Positions 9,201 to 18,359 of a stretch of DNA of 64,000 nt are shown here, piece by piece (position 1 is the stretch's first letter; every line of letters starts with the position of its first letter). Origin of the DNA: Calothrix sp. NIES-4101 (GTDB lineage: Bacteria; Cyanobacteriota; Cyanobacteriia; Cyanobacteriales; Nostocaceae). Made by a program: the position numbers and the translations under genes. The stretch is taken from positions 1,116,001-1,180,000 of the forward strand of contig AP018280.1 in assembly GCA_004296455.1 (NCBI GenBank), given 5' to 3'. Under the pieces are notes generated by a model. The model made no database searches, was not told where the DNA came from, and saw only the letters and a list, made by a program, of their open reading frames with translations.

Positions 9201-11698
9201 GGAAGCGATGTCAGCACCGTCAATTTCTGTTCTCGTTGCTGTTTCGCAAAAGTGCTCAATGTGCGTCCGGGACCCACTTCTAGTAAGACAGAGCCTTGTG
9301 TTTTGAGTAACTCAGTAATCCCTTGATGAAAATGTACAGTTTGTCTGAGGTGTGTTGCCCAATAGTGAGGGTTTGTCGCTTCAGATGTACTAATCCAAGT
9401 CCCACTCACGTTAGAAATAAATGGTATTTCTGGGGGATTGAGTTTGACTTTTTGCAACAATTGGGTAAAAGTCTCAAGGATGGGTACCATCATTTGAGAA
9501 TGAAAGGCATGAGAGGTATGCAGCCTTCGGTAAGTTACTCCTAGTTGGTGCAAATGTTGTTGTAATTCTTCTATGGCTTCAGTCGTTCCCGATACTGTGC
9601 AGTAGGAAACTGTATTGACAGCAGCTAAAGATATATTTTCTCTGAGTAAGGGTTCTATTTCCGGCTGGGAAAGTTGAACTGAGAGCATAGCACCTTCAGG
9701 CAATTGCTGCATCAATTTCCCTCGATTTGCTACCAAAACCAGAGCATCTGTAAGTGAAAAAACTCCAGCCAAAGTAGCAGCCACATATTCCCCAATACTG
9801 TGTCCAATCATGGCTTGAGGAGAAACACCCCACGATATCCACAACTGAGCCAGAGCATACTCAATCACGAACAATGCAGGTTGAGCGAAACAAGTTTGTT
9901 TGAGTTTTTCGGCTGCGGCTTCCTTTTCTAACTCCGTTGGATAAATGAGCGATCGCAAATCTAATCCCAAATGGGGTGTTAATATCAAGCTGCAATGCTC
10001 TAGATGTTGACGGAATATCGGTTCTGTTTCGTAGATTTTTTTACCCATATCTATATACTGGGAACCCTGTCCGGGAAACATAAAGGCAATGCTTCGATTG
10101 TCGCTTGGTTCTTGCAACTGCGTCAGAACTCGGTTTGAGAGTGGTTCGCTGAGTCCGTTAATGGCATCTTCGACATCACAGCAAACAAGCATTCGGCGGT
10201 AATTAAATTCTCTGCGTCCTAATTGTAATGTATAAGCCACATCTGCCAAGTTTTCGTGGGGATGTCGGTGGAGATGCTCGAGAAGATTTTCTGTGGCAGT
10301 TTTTAACGCAGATGTGGTTTTTGCAGACAAAAGCAATAATTGCCAAGCACGGGAAGGGCTAGAATTTGCCAGTAGGGGAGCTTCTTCTAAAACCGCATGG
10401 GCGTTGGTTCCTCCCATTCCTAAAGAACTCACACCTGCACGACGGGGAGTAGAGTTTGCTTCCCACTCTCTCAGTTTTGTATTCACAAAAAAGGGACTAT
10501 TAGCAAAATCAATTTGGGGATTAGGCTGTTCAAAATTTAAGCTGGGTGGAATTAACTGATGTTTGAGTGCCAGAGATGTCTTGATTAATCCGGCAATTCC
10601 CGCCGCCGCATCTAAATGACCAATATTAGTTTTGACTGAACCAATAGCACAGAAACCCTTTTTTGCAGTCCTCGCGCGGAAAACCTTTGTGAGTGCGGCA
10701 ATTTCAATGGGATCGCCTAGAGATGTACCAGTACCATGAGCTTCAATATAGTTGATAGTTTCTGGTTCTATATCCGCTAAGGCGATCGCTTCGGCAATTG
10801 CTTCTGCTTGTCCATCCACACTAGGTGCTGTAAAGCCAACCTTTAGCGAACCATCATTATTAATTGCCGTACCCTTGATGACTGCATAGATGTTATCCCT
10901 ATCTGCGATCGCATCACTTAATCGCTTCAGAACCACAACCCCCACGCCATTACCAATAGTTGTTCCCTGCGCCTTGGCATCAAAAGCACGACAATGACCA
11001 TCAGGAGATAGGGTTCCTCCCTGCTGGTGCAAAAAACCAGTTTTCTGTGGAACTCGAATCGAAACCCCCCCTGCCAAAGCGATATCACATTGGTAACTTT
11101 GTAAACTTTGATAAGCGAGGATGGTGGCAACCAATGATGTGGAACAAGCTGTTTGAACTGTAATGCTTGGGCCTTTGAGATTTAATTTATAAGAAACACG
11201 AGTGGAGAGAAAATCTTTATCATTTCCAATTAACTTTTGATATGATTCTGCTGACCCCAACCCATCCTTGTTCAAATCAAAAGATAAATAGTTATTTAAG
11301 CTGGCACCAGCATAGACACCAATACGACTTTCGCATTTAGTTGAGTCATAACCAGCATTTTCTAAAGCTTGCCAAGCACATTCTAGAAACAGGCGATGTT
11401 GAGGGTCTGTAAGTTCAGCTTCTTTGGGATTAATGTCAAAGAATGCAGCATCAAATAAATCAATATCTTCTAAAATACCACTTCTTTTAACATAGTTAGT
11501 ATTATTTATCAAGGCTGGAGTGACCCCCGCAGCCAGTAATTCTTCATTTTCTAGAGGAGATAATGACTCTACACTATTACATAAATTTTTCCAAAAATCT
11601 TCTATATTCCTAGCTCCAGGAAAACGACCTGCCATCCCAATAATAGCAATGCCTTCAATTAATTCATCTGTGTGTTCATTCTCATTTTTTGTATTCAT
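6209..11698 (-). CDS. Type I PKS module KS-AT-KR-carrier with truncated epimerization-like C-terminus
   Basis: A PKS protein of 1829 residues. Ketosynthase (about 15-440): Cys in QTACSTSL, His in EAHGTGTSLGDP and in KTNIGHLDAAAG. Acyltransferase (about 545-860): GHSIGEYVAA and HAFH, the usual signs of malonyl-CoA use. Ketoreductase (about 1175-1360): LGGLGDVG cofactor loop and YSAAN catalytic block; the LDD motif of B-type KRs is absent. Carrier (about 1460-1530): LGGNSINA. No DH or ER is seen, so a beta-hydroxy product is expected. From about residue 1555 the tail matches the C-terminal lobe of an epimerization domain (NDVLLTA, FNYLGQYD, TSDFPGANLSQ), but the HHxxxDG lobe is absent and the EGHGRE motif is degraded to RDNSRE. 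The gene follows the FAAL-NRPS gene by 115 bp and overlaps the next gene. Confidence 0.95.
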   Translation of the reverse strand: MNTKNENEHTDELIEGIAIIGMAGRFPGARNIEDFWKNLCNSVESLSPLENEELLAAGVTPALINNTNYVKRSGILEDIDLFDAAFFDINPKEAELTDPQHRLFLECAWQALENAGYDSTKCESRIGVYAGASLNNYLSFDLNKDGLGSAESYQKLIGNDKDFLSTRVSYKLNLKGPSITVQTACSTSLVATILAYQSLQSYQCDIALAGGVSIRVPQKTGFLHQQGGTLSPDGHCRAFDAKAQGTTIGNGVGVVVLKRLSDAIADRDNIYAVIKGTAINNDGSLKVGFTAPSVDGQAEAIAEAIALADIEPETINYIEAHGTGTSLGDPIEIAALTKVFRARTAKKGFCAIGSVKTNIGHLDAAAGIAGLIKTSLALKHQLIPPSLNFEQPNPQIDFANSPFFVNTKLREWEANSTPRRAGVSSLGMGGTNAHAVLEEAPLLANSSPSRAWQLLLLSAKTTSALKTATENLLEHLHRHPHENLADVAYTLQLGRREFNYRRMLVCCDVEDAINGLSEPLSNRVLTQLQEPSDNRSIAFMFPGQGSQYIDMGKKIYETEPIFRQHLEHCSLILTPHLGLDLRSLIYPTELEKEAAAEKLKQTCFAQPALFVIEYALAQLWISWGVSPQAMIGHSIGEYVAATLAGVFSLTDALVLVANRGKLMQQLPEGAMLSVQLSQPEIEPLLRENISLAAVNTVSYCTVSGTTEAIEELQQHLHQLGVTYRRLHTSHAFHSQMMVPILETFTQLLQKVKLNPPEIPFISNVSGTWISTSEATNPHYWATHLRQTVHFHQGITELLKTQGSVLLEVGPGRTLSTFAKQQREQKLTVLTSLPHPQEQQSDLAFLLNTLGRLWMLGIQIDWSGFYVHEQRHRLPLPTYPFERQRYLIEPKKPEQNDSQTSVTKQKDIADWFYIPRWQQSPPIQFFQKENFVAQKSPWLVFVDTYGVGVEIAERLKQKGEDVIVVEIADNFAQLSDRTYTINPQQRDDYVALLQALRENNWNPQAIAHFYSVTPNDTLPKQGLDEEKQLQELQLQNKFFEDCQNLGFYSLLFLTQALAQQNLTDSIKLMVVTSNINDVTGSEKLCPEKATILAPCKVIPQEYPNITCCCFDVEFEVSQTQVSNKLIDSLLREFTTQPTENVIAYRGHHRWIQTYESIHLEQNSLSSNKLRTGGVYLILGGLGDVGLVLAEYLAQTVQAKLILLGRKGLPETNQWQEWLATHDQEDSISRKIRKVQSLLALGAEVLVVSADIANEQQMHDAIAIATQKFGTINGVIHAAGEKVGCTIVESSKIQVRSQFNSKVYGLFVLAKVLQGQKLDFCQLTSSLASMLGGLGFVSYSAANIFMDAFVQNYNKTSSFPWSSFNWDNWVTEDELQNPEIMDISHQSLYRYGMASKAASIDAFARILSMCGCTQVVVSSGDLQTRVKEWIELESLRTRESSNNESLSLKHQRPNLGIEYTAPRNKAEETITNIWQEILGIGSIGIHDNFFELGGNSINAIQIAAKANQCGLKLTPQDFFEHQTIAELAVNLWIPQANPSIQDVQSSEMLQEQEYWLQEIQKPFSSLPIDFANSDRTTTTTTATIDIVSVCLDEQETKALLDEIHKAYNTQINDVLLTAIVEAFAEWTGERKLRLDIRDNSREKTFNSLSTYFPVVLDITASTNQENSLITIKEYLRSIPKTAISDDIYNDLYSKKPDILKSEVIFNYLGQYDQRISPESLFSSVTTSEKINHSTSQLSNYLLEINGIVIENKLEIYWLYNQAIYRQETIKNLAGNFIEELRSLIYHCQSLEKVVYTTSDFPGANLSQENLNQLLAKIQQTSEKKANESRKY

Positions 11699-11813
11699 TA
11701 TATGGAACCTTTATTGTTTTATTTACCAACCATATATATTCAATTTTAAATTGACTGGAAAAATTACCCGCGTCAGTTTTATTACGATTACTCAGGCAAG
11801 TCTGATATAACTT

Positions 11814-14800
11814 CTAGCTCGTACTTTTTTCAATTCTTCGCTTTCTCAATAATTCTTTTTGTCTTTCTACACGCTTGTATACTTTTTCAAAAACATATCT
11901 ATCTCCATGTATTTGAGTTAGATATTCTGCTAAAGAGTAAACAGTCGGATTTTGAAACATTGTGACAACTGATATATCTCGCTGCAACATTTGACATAGT
12001 TTATGGTTAACTTGCAGCATTAATAGTGAATATCCGCCAAGGTCAAAGAAATTATCATGAATACCCACTTGATCTACATGCAATACTTCTTGCCAAAGCT
12101 TTGCTATCTGCTGTTCCATTTCTGATTGGGGTACTTGATAAGTAGTTGTTAATGTGGGACGCAAGTTGTCAGGAGTCGGTAAAGCACGACGGTCTATTTT
12201 GCCGTTAGGTGTCAAAGGTAAAGTATCTAAAATGATAAAAGCAGAAGGAATCATATATTCGGGCAATTTTTCTTTGAGAAATTCCCGTAGTTCATTAACA
12301 GAAGGCGTAACATGCTCATGAGTAACTAGGTATGCAGTTATCCGACGGTCATTAGGTATGTCTTCCCTAGCTATTACTACCGTTTCTCGTACCTGTGGAT
12401 GTTTCTCTAATAAGCTTTCAATTTCTCCGAGTTCAATACGGAAACCGCGAATTTTCACTTGATGGTCAATTCTGCCTAAAAATTCAATCTTGCCATCCTT
12501 CTGCCAACGTACTAAATCTCCAGTTTTATAGAGGCGCTGTCCGGGTTCAAAGGGATTAGGAATAAACTTTTCTCCTGTTAACTCAGGTCTATTCCAATAA
12601 CCTTGCGCTAGCCCAACGCCGCCAATATGCAATTCACCTGGAACCCCTATCGGAACTAATTCCCGATGTGCATCTAAGATATAGAATTGGGTGTTGGCGA
12701 TGGGGCGACCAATCAAACTAATGCCTTGCTCTTGTTCTTGGGAGTTTACCTTTCCGACTGCTGACCAAATAGTCGTTTCTGTAGGGCCATATAAGTTCCA
12801 AACTTCTTGACCTCGTTCGAGTAATTGATAGGCAAGTGAGGAATCTAGGGCTTCGCCACCACAAAGAATTTTCATGGTTTTTTTGCTCTGCCAGCCAGCA
12901 GTTACCAAAATCCTCCAAGTTGCAGGGGTGGCTTGCATGATTGTGACACCCTGGGTAACTAACTGTTTTAATAATTGGGTGCTATCGGTAATAACTTCTC
13001 GATTGACTAATACTAAGCGAGCGCCAACAATCAATGGTAGGTATAATTCTAGCGCTGCAATGTCAAAAGATAAGGTGGTAACAGATAGGAGAATATCTTC
13101 CTGGGTTAGTCCGGGAATTTGACGCATGGAGCTTAAGAAGTTAACCACAGCCTTGTGGGGAATTTGTACTCCTTTGGGTGTTCCCGTAGAGCCAGATGTA
13201 TAAATTACATAGGCTAAATTTTCGGGATTCCCATTGCTGGCTATATTTTCTGGGTTGTAATCAGCAAAGGTTGTAGTGTTGGTGTCAATACATACGACTT
13301 GTGCCGAATGTGGTGGCAAGTTATTAACTAAATGAGCATGTGCTAACAAAAGCGACACCTGAGAATCTGCCAAGGTAAAAGCCAAGCGTTCTTGAGGATA
13401 GGCTGGGTCTAGCGGCAGATAAGCGCCTCCTGATTTCATAATAGCTAGTAATGCCACTACCATTTCTAGAGAACGCTCCACACAGATACCAACAATAACA
13501 TGTGGCTTCACACCTAGTTTCTGTAAGTAATGTGCTAGCTGGTTTGCTCGACTGTTTAACTCTTGATAGGTTAATTTTTGCCCATCAAAGACGACTGCGA
13601 TCGCATTTGGTGTTTTTTCTACCTGTTCTTCAAATAACTGATGGATGCACTTATCTTGGGGATAATCTGTTTTGGTATTATTCCAGTCAAATAATAACTG
13701 CTGAACTTCAGATGGCGTTAATAGTTGTAATTGTGAAATACATTGTTCAGGGCTACTAACTATACTTTCCAATAAAATCTGGAAATGTCCCAGCATCCTA
13801 GTAATTGTATCTGCATTAAACAAATCACTGTTGTACTCACAAGTTGCAACTAACCCTGGTTCGGAATCCTCCATCAATAATGTCAAATCAAACTTAGATC
13901 TACCGTTATAGCCCTCCTGATAATTAACTGATACATCAGATAAGCTTAAATTTGGTTGGGGAAGATTTTGAAGAACAAACATCACTTGGAATAGGGGGTT
14001 GTAACTCAAGTCTCTGCTGGGCTGTAGTTCTTCTACTAATTTTTCAAAGGGTAAATCTTGGTGGATATAGGCTTCCAAAGCTGTTGACTTCACCCGCGCT
14101 AACAAATCTTGAAAACTGAGGTCGCCAGAAAGGTTTGTACGTAATACTAAAACATTGATAAAAAATCCTATTAACGATTCAATTTCTGCTCTGTTTCGAT
14201 TAGCAATTGGTGAGCCGACTAGTATATCAGTCTGACCTGTGTACCGATACAGTAAGATTTTAAAGGCTGTCAGCAAGGTCATAAATAGAGTTACTCCCTG
14301 TTGACGGCTCAAATTCTTCAGTTGTTTTGTCAGGGTTTGAGACAGAACTAATTTTGCTTGAGCACCTGAAAATGTTTGCACTGGTGGACGCGGACGGTCT
14401 GCTGGTAAATTGAGTACAGGTAGCTCACCCTGCAATTTGTGTTTCCAATAGGTTAATAATGATTGGAGACGTTGGGAATCAAGCCATTTCCGTTGCCAAT
14501 TAACAAAATCTCTGTACTGGATTGGTAATTCGACAAGCGGTGATGGTTTGCCAGCAGAAAAGGCTGAATATATTGTATTTAGTTCTTTGATGAGGATACC
14601 AATAGACCAACCATCTGTAATTATATGATGCAGAGTGACAATTAAATAATAATTTTTCTCATTTATTTGCAAAATTTTTGCACGCAGCAGCGATCGCTCT
14701 GATAAGTCGAAGGGTTGCTGTGCAAACTCGCAGGCTAACTGTTGTACTATGCGATCGCCTTCTGGTAGTACCTGCAAATCTTCAACCACCAAAGTTACAG

Positions 14801-17153
14801 GTGCAGCTTGATTGATGATTTGAACGGGTTGCCCATCAACCAATGTAAAGCTTGTGCGTAATACTTCGTGTCGTCTAATAATTTCGTTAAGACTGCCTTG
14901 TAAGGCTGCTAAGTTAACACAACCTTGGAGGTTAATAACTATGGGAATATTATATGTAGGAGCATCAGGATTTAGCTGATTGATAAACCACAATCCCTGT
15001 TGGGCAAAAGATAGAGGATAGGTAAATGTATGAGATGTATTTCTCTGTTGTTGTGTAAGGGATGGAGAGAGTAATCCATCTGTCGTTATTTGCATAAGTA
15101 TCTTGGTGACGAGCGATCGCGTACTCATCCCCTCAAAGAAGTCTGCAACAGATACCTCGACTTCTAAGTCAACCTCAACCCGATTTTTCAACTCAAATAC
15201 TTTTAAAGAATCAAGCCCGAGAGTCGTTAAAGGTTCTTCTGGATTGACCTCATCTGGTGCGATCGCTAAAATTCTCGCTTCCTGTTCAATTAGATATGCT
15301 TCTAAAAGCATTTGACATTCCCTAGGAGAAAGTGCCAAAAGTTGAGCACGCTGTAATTGAGTGGACTCTTTGATAGTATTACTAGTCCTGAGAATATTGC
15401 TGGTAACTACATTCAGTTCACCATTCTCAAACTGAGCGCGAGTTGCTCGTCGTTGAATCTTACCACTGGAAGTTTTGGGAATACTACCTGGTTTAATTAA
15501 AATTACTGCATAAACAAACACCTCATGCTCTTCAGTAACCGCTTGGCGAATTGTATTAGCGACTTCTTCCAAATTCGGTTTAGCACGAAACTCCAATTCT
15601 TGTACAATTACCAGCTTCTCTTCATTGCTAACTGTAACTGTAAATGCTGCACTAGCACCGGAACGCAAGCATGGATGACTACGTTCAGCAGTTAATTCTA
15701 TATCCTGGGGATAAAGATTGCGACCTCTAATAATAATTAAATCTTTAGCTCTACCTATAATAAAAAGCTCTCCATCTTGGCAGAAACCTAAATCCCCCGT
15801 CCGCAGGAATGGCCCTTTCCCCGTATCTGATTGATAAGCGCAAAAGGTTTCTTTTGTTTCTTGTTCGCGATTCCAATAACCTTGACCAACGCTCAATCCA
15901 GATACCCAAATTTCTCCAATTTCGCTAGCTTGGCAACTCTTAAGTGTTTCTGGATTGGTAATAACTACTTGCTGTTGTGGTATGACTTGACCGCAGCTCA
16001 CAAAATAGCATTGATCCCCGTCACTAATCGATGATTCCACAACTTGATTTGATGCTAATGCTGATTTCTGAACCGCTTTCACTATCGGGAATGTACTCTT
16101 ATTTACGCCGGAAACCATCAGTGTTGTTTCCGCCATTCCATAACAGGGATAGAAAGCCTCTCTACGGAAGCCGCACTCTGCAAATGCCTCTGCAAAACGC
16201 TCTAAGGTCTCATAGCGAATGGGTTCAGCACCATTAAATGCGACACTCCAACTACTTAAATCAAGAGTTGCTTTTTGTTCAGAAGTGATTTTTTGCACAC
16301 ATAAATCATAGGCAAAATTCGGTGCTCCGCTTGTTGTTCCCTGATAGCGGGAAATCGTCTGCAACCAACGATAGGGACGCTTGAGAAATGACGCAGGAGG
16401 CATGATAATGCAAGGAAAACCACCATACAAAGGTTGTAAGATACCACCGATTAAACCCATATCATGGTACATCGGTAGCCAGGTTACGAATTTACTTTCT
16501 GGGGAATGCTCCATAAATTGACAAGTTGCCTGAGCATTGTGCAATAAATTCCCATGACTAATCATCACACCCTTAGGTGTTCCCGTCGAACCAGAGGTAT
16601 ATTGCAGAAAAGCTAAGGTATCTCTATCAATATTGGGTTCTTGCCAACTATCTTCTATTCCCTGTACCAGATTGTCAGTTGTCAGCCACTGTAATGATCC
16701 CAAGTCAGTCTTCTCTGTCATTAAAGACTGTACTGTAGATAGCATTTCCGTCGTTGTCAGTGCGATCGCAGCTTGTGCATCTTCAGAAATCGCCTTTATT
16801 CTTGGTGTATTACGCTGATTTCTCGGAGGATATGCGGTGACAGCTACAACTCCCGCATATAAACAACCGAAAAATGCGATCAAGAAATCTAGTCCTGCGG
16901 GATAAAGTAGTAAAGCCCGTTCTCCTTTTAAACCCAATGCTTGTAACCGAGCTGCAATTCGACGCGCCAACCGATCCAATTCTTCATAAGTTAGTGTTGC
17001 TTGTTCTGTTTCTCCATCTAACAAAAAGCTGAAAGCATCTCGATTTGGCTGGGTATTGCTTCTGAAATTTAGGAGTTCCACAACTGTGGAACAGTTGTGT
17101 AGGCGAAGCCCATCGAAAACATCACTTTGTTCAAAGCGGGAATATTGATTCAT
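11814..17153 (-). CDS. Loading protein FAAL-ACP-C-A(Gly)-PCP
   Basis: A protein of 1779 residues with five domains. A fatty acyl-AMP ligase (about 1-590; YTSGSTGTPKGV, YGMAETTL, SGKIQRRATR) activates a fatty acid. An ACP (TLGLDSLK, about 645) receives it. A condensation domain (about 715-1140) carries an intact HHIITDGWS. An adenylation domain (about 1160-1660; YTSGSTGTPKGV, YGPTETT, NGKIDRRAL) has the pocket D-I-L-Q-L-G-L-I-W, which I read as a glycine code. A PCP (DLGGYSLL, about 1707) and a basic tail end the protein. It is the first gene of the array and predicts an N-acyl-glycyl starter for the PKS. The C-domain lobes are complete, unlike those in the next genes. No clear ribosome-binding site precedes the ATG at 17153. 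Confidence 0.95.
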   Translation of the reverse strand: MNQYSRFEQSDVFDGLRLHNCSTVVELLNFRSNTQPNRDAFSFLLDGETEQATLTYEELDRLARRIAARLQALGLKGERALLLYPAGLDFLIAFFGCLYAGVVAVTAYPPRNQRNTPRIKAISEDAQAAIALTTTEMLSTVQSLMTEKTDLGSLQWLTTDNLVQGIEDSWQEPNIDRDTLAFLQYTSGSTGTPKGVMISHGNLLHNAQATCQFMEHSPESKFVTWLPMYHDMGLIGGILQPLYGGFPCIIMPPASFLKRPYRWLQTISRYQGTTSGAPNFAYDLCVQKITSEQKATLDLSSWSVAFNGAEPIRYETLERFAEAFAECGFRREAFYPCYGMAETTLMVSGVNKSTFPIVKAVQKSALASNQVVESSISDGDQCYFVSCGQVIPQQQVVITNPETLKSCQASEIGEIWVSGLSVGQGYWNREQETKETFCAYQSDTGKGPFLRTGDLGFCQDGELFIIGRAKDLIIIRGRNLYPQDIELTAERSHPCLRSGASAAFTVTVSNEEKLVIVQELEFRAKPNLEEVANTIRQAVTEEHEVFVYAVILIKPGSIPKTSSGKIQRRATRAQFENGELNVVTSNILRTSNTIKESTQLQRAQLLALSPRECQMLLEAYLIEQEARILAIAPDEVNPEEPLTTLGLDSLKVFELKNRVEVDLEVEVSVADFFEGMSTRSLVTKILMQITTDGLLSPSLTQQQRNTSHTFTYPLSFAQQGLWFINQLNPDAPTYNIPIVINLQGCVNLAALQGSLNEIIRRHEVLRTSFTLVDGQPVQIINQAAPVTLVVEDLQVLPEGDRIVQQLACEFAQQPFDLSERSLLRAKILQINEKNYYLIVTLHHIITDGWSIGILIKELNTIYSAFSAGKPSPLVELPIQYRDFVNWQRKWLDSQRLQSLLTYWKHKLQGELPVLNLPADRPRPPVQTFSGAQAKLVLSQTLTKQLKNLSRQQGVTLFMTLLTAFKILLYRYTGQTDILVGSPIANRNRAEIESLIGFFINVLVLRTNLSGDLSFQDLLARVKSTALEAYIHQDLPFEKLVEELQPSRDLSYNPLFQVMFVLQNLPQPNLSLSDVSVNYQEGYNGRSKFDLTLLMEDSEPGLVATCEYNSDLFNADTITRMLGHFQILLESIVSSPEQCISQLQLLTPSEVQQLLFDWNNTKTDYPQDKCIHQLFEEQVEKTPNAIAVVFDGQKLTYQELNSRANQLAHYLQKLGVKPHVIVGICVERSLEMVVALLAIMKSGGAYLPLDPAYPQERLAFTLADSQVSLLLAHAHLVNNLPPHSAQVVCIDTNTTTFADYNPENIASNGNPENLAYVIYTSGSTGTPKGVQIPHKAVVNFLSSMRQIPGLTQEDILLSVTTLSFDIAALELYLPLIVGARLVLVNREVITDSTQLLKQLVTQGVTIMQATPATWRILVTAGWQSKKTMKILCGGEALDSSLAYQLLERGQEVWNLYGPTETTIWSAVGKVNSQEQEQGISLIGRPIANTQFYILDAHRELVPIGVPGELHIGGVGLAQGYWNRPELTGEKFIPNPFEPGQRLYKTGDLVRWQKDGKIEFLGRIDHQVKIRGFRIELGEIESLLEKHPQVRETVVIAREDIPNDRRITAYLVTHEHVTPSVNELREFLKEKLPEYMIPSAFIILDTLPLTPNGKIDRRALPTPDNLRPTLTTTYQVPQSEMEQQIAKLWQEVLHVDQVGIHDNFFDLGGYSLLMLQVNHKLCQMLQRDISVVTMFQNPTVYSLAEYLTQIHGDRYVFEKVYKRVERQKELLRKRRIEKSTS

Positions 17154-17368
17154 TTTTTGACACAGCTATATGCACTCTAATGCACCACTTAATTTCTTCT
17201 CTCCTCTGAAAATCAGGCGAGATCAAAATAAGCAGCAAAGAATAATCAGTAAAATCTGCATTACTTGCACTAAATCTAAGACTGAATATCTATAAAAAAC
17301 TTAAGACCTCACAGTAATTAAGTAGCTGGATGGAATTAAAGCAAACCAGATGCTCATCTAGTAGTGAC

Positions 17369-17400
17369 TTTGAGCATTTCGACTACGCTCAATGCTCAAA
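17369..17400. repeat. Short inverted repeat (10-bp arms)
   Basis: Arms TTTGAGCATT and AATGCTCAAA pair perfectly around a 12-nt loop. The loop-plus-arm sequence resembles small dispersed palindromes common in filamentous cyanobacteria. It lies about 215 bp upstream of the FAAL-NRPS start. No T-run follows, so it is not clearly a terminator. Confidence 0.5.
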
Positions 17401-17952
17401 ACAAATAATTCCGCCTTCCTAATTACAGCTTTTTATTCATTCTTAGTATTGAAGGTTTGTAGTTGTGCTACGCCTAACGATAGGCTACACCAACAATTAG
17501 GCGTTGCAGAATCATGGGATGATTGCGCCGTATTGGGAAAGATTTATTAATGTTTTCAACCCCTAATTCGTTCCGCATTGATGCAACACCAATATAGCCT
17601 CAAACTCAGTAGCCAACCCAAACAAGTTAACGAAGTTCCAGAAAGATATTCACCTTGGTTTGCTGCCAGCACCAAGGCTTAAGCTTTTGCCTCAGTCAAC
17701 AACTAACATCAATTAAAATATAAGTAGTGAAAATTCTTTCTAAGAACTTGCTTGAACTTATTGCAATTAAATTTCATTTACTTCCTATAAACTTAACGAG
17801 AATTAGTAGCTTTAGCAATACGCTAAACATAGCAATATACTATCACTAGATTAAAAAACAATCATTTTTGCCTATTTTTTGTAAATTTTATGTCTTTAGG
17901 TAGATGATTTTTCCTATGCTTAGCTTGAATTTTTCTGGCGATTACATATTTA

Positions 17953-17973
17953 ACCTGAGTTCTGGATAAGCTG
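17953..17973. repeat. Solitary MITE/IS end related to the 35.8-kb element
   Basis: The sequence beginning AACCTGAGTTCTGGATAAG differs by one base from the left terminal repeat of the 292-bp element at 35847-36138. No matching opposite end was seen within several hundred bases, so this is probably a remnant. Confidence 0.45.
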
Positions 17974-18287
17974 AAACCCTGATTATGCCGTTCCTTGATT
18001 TTGCCATCTACCAAAATTAAACAAATCTTCCAAACACGAACAGAGCTTACATACACTGGTTCCTGCATTCCCTGTATAAGGGCTTTGTTTATCCCTGAAT
18101 CCTTTAGAGAGCCTACTGAGACTTTATTGGCAACTTGTAGAAAAATCTAAATATTTATCTCAAACAGGAGTCTTGTGTAAGTACCGCTCCTATTCTCTAA
18201 TTCATAGAATCGAAAGCTAATTGAAATCTATTCTCTACTATGTTGTGTTCTGTATTGCTTCATATTATGATTAGAGCACATGCCAAT

Positions 18288-18308
18288 AAATGAAATTAAT
18301 TTTCATTT
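18288..18308. promoter_or_regulatory. Candidate Fur box upstream of the TonB receptor
   Basis: A near-perfect 21-bp palindrome: the half-site AAATGAAA is mirrored as TTTTCATTT around a central TTAA. It is AT-rich and resembles the Fur consensus of repeated GATAAT-like units. It ends 51 bp before the receptor ATG, where Fur would block the promoter. The position ahead of an iron-uptake gene supports the call; binding itself is inferred. Confidence 0.6.
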
Positions 18309-18359
18309 GTGGTATTTCTCTTGGGTTTAGGCAAGTGAGATTACGGTGTGGGGAAATAA

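Larger units (their letters stand above)
17154..18359. other. 1.2-kb divergent intergenic region between NRPS array and TonB receptor
   Basis: It separates the minus-strand biosynthetic genes from the plus-strand receptor and should hold both promoters. Visible structure: a 10-bp perfect inverted repeat (17369-17378 with 17391-17400, arms TTTGAGCATT/AATGCTCAAA); a lone transposon-type end at 17953-17973 that matches the MITE near 35.8 kb; and a Fur-box-like palindrome at 18288-18308. A 33-codon ATG frame at 17581-17682 and a 68-codon minus frame at 17862-18068 exist, but neither resembles anything I recognise. An upstream iron box for the NRPS side was not convincing. Confidence 0.6.

Noticed and set aside
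10293-10559. Plus-strand frame within the PKS gene
   Set aside because: It is antisense to well-conserved KS/linker sequence with no domain of its own.
1-17153. Assignment to anachelin, puwainaphycin or microginin pathways
   Set aside because: The domain order and the glycine code do not fit these well, and half of the cluster lies outside the window.
17581-17682. 33-codon ATG frame ending in ERYSPWFAAS
   Set aside because: It reads as protein-like but is too short and has no ribosome-binding site or known relative; an MbtH-like protein was considered and does not match.
17862-18068. 68-codon minus-strand frame upstream of the TonB receptor
   Set aside because: It includes the transposon-type end sequence (17953-17973), has no recognisable domain and no ribosome-binding site.
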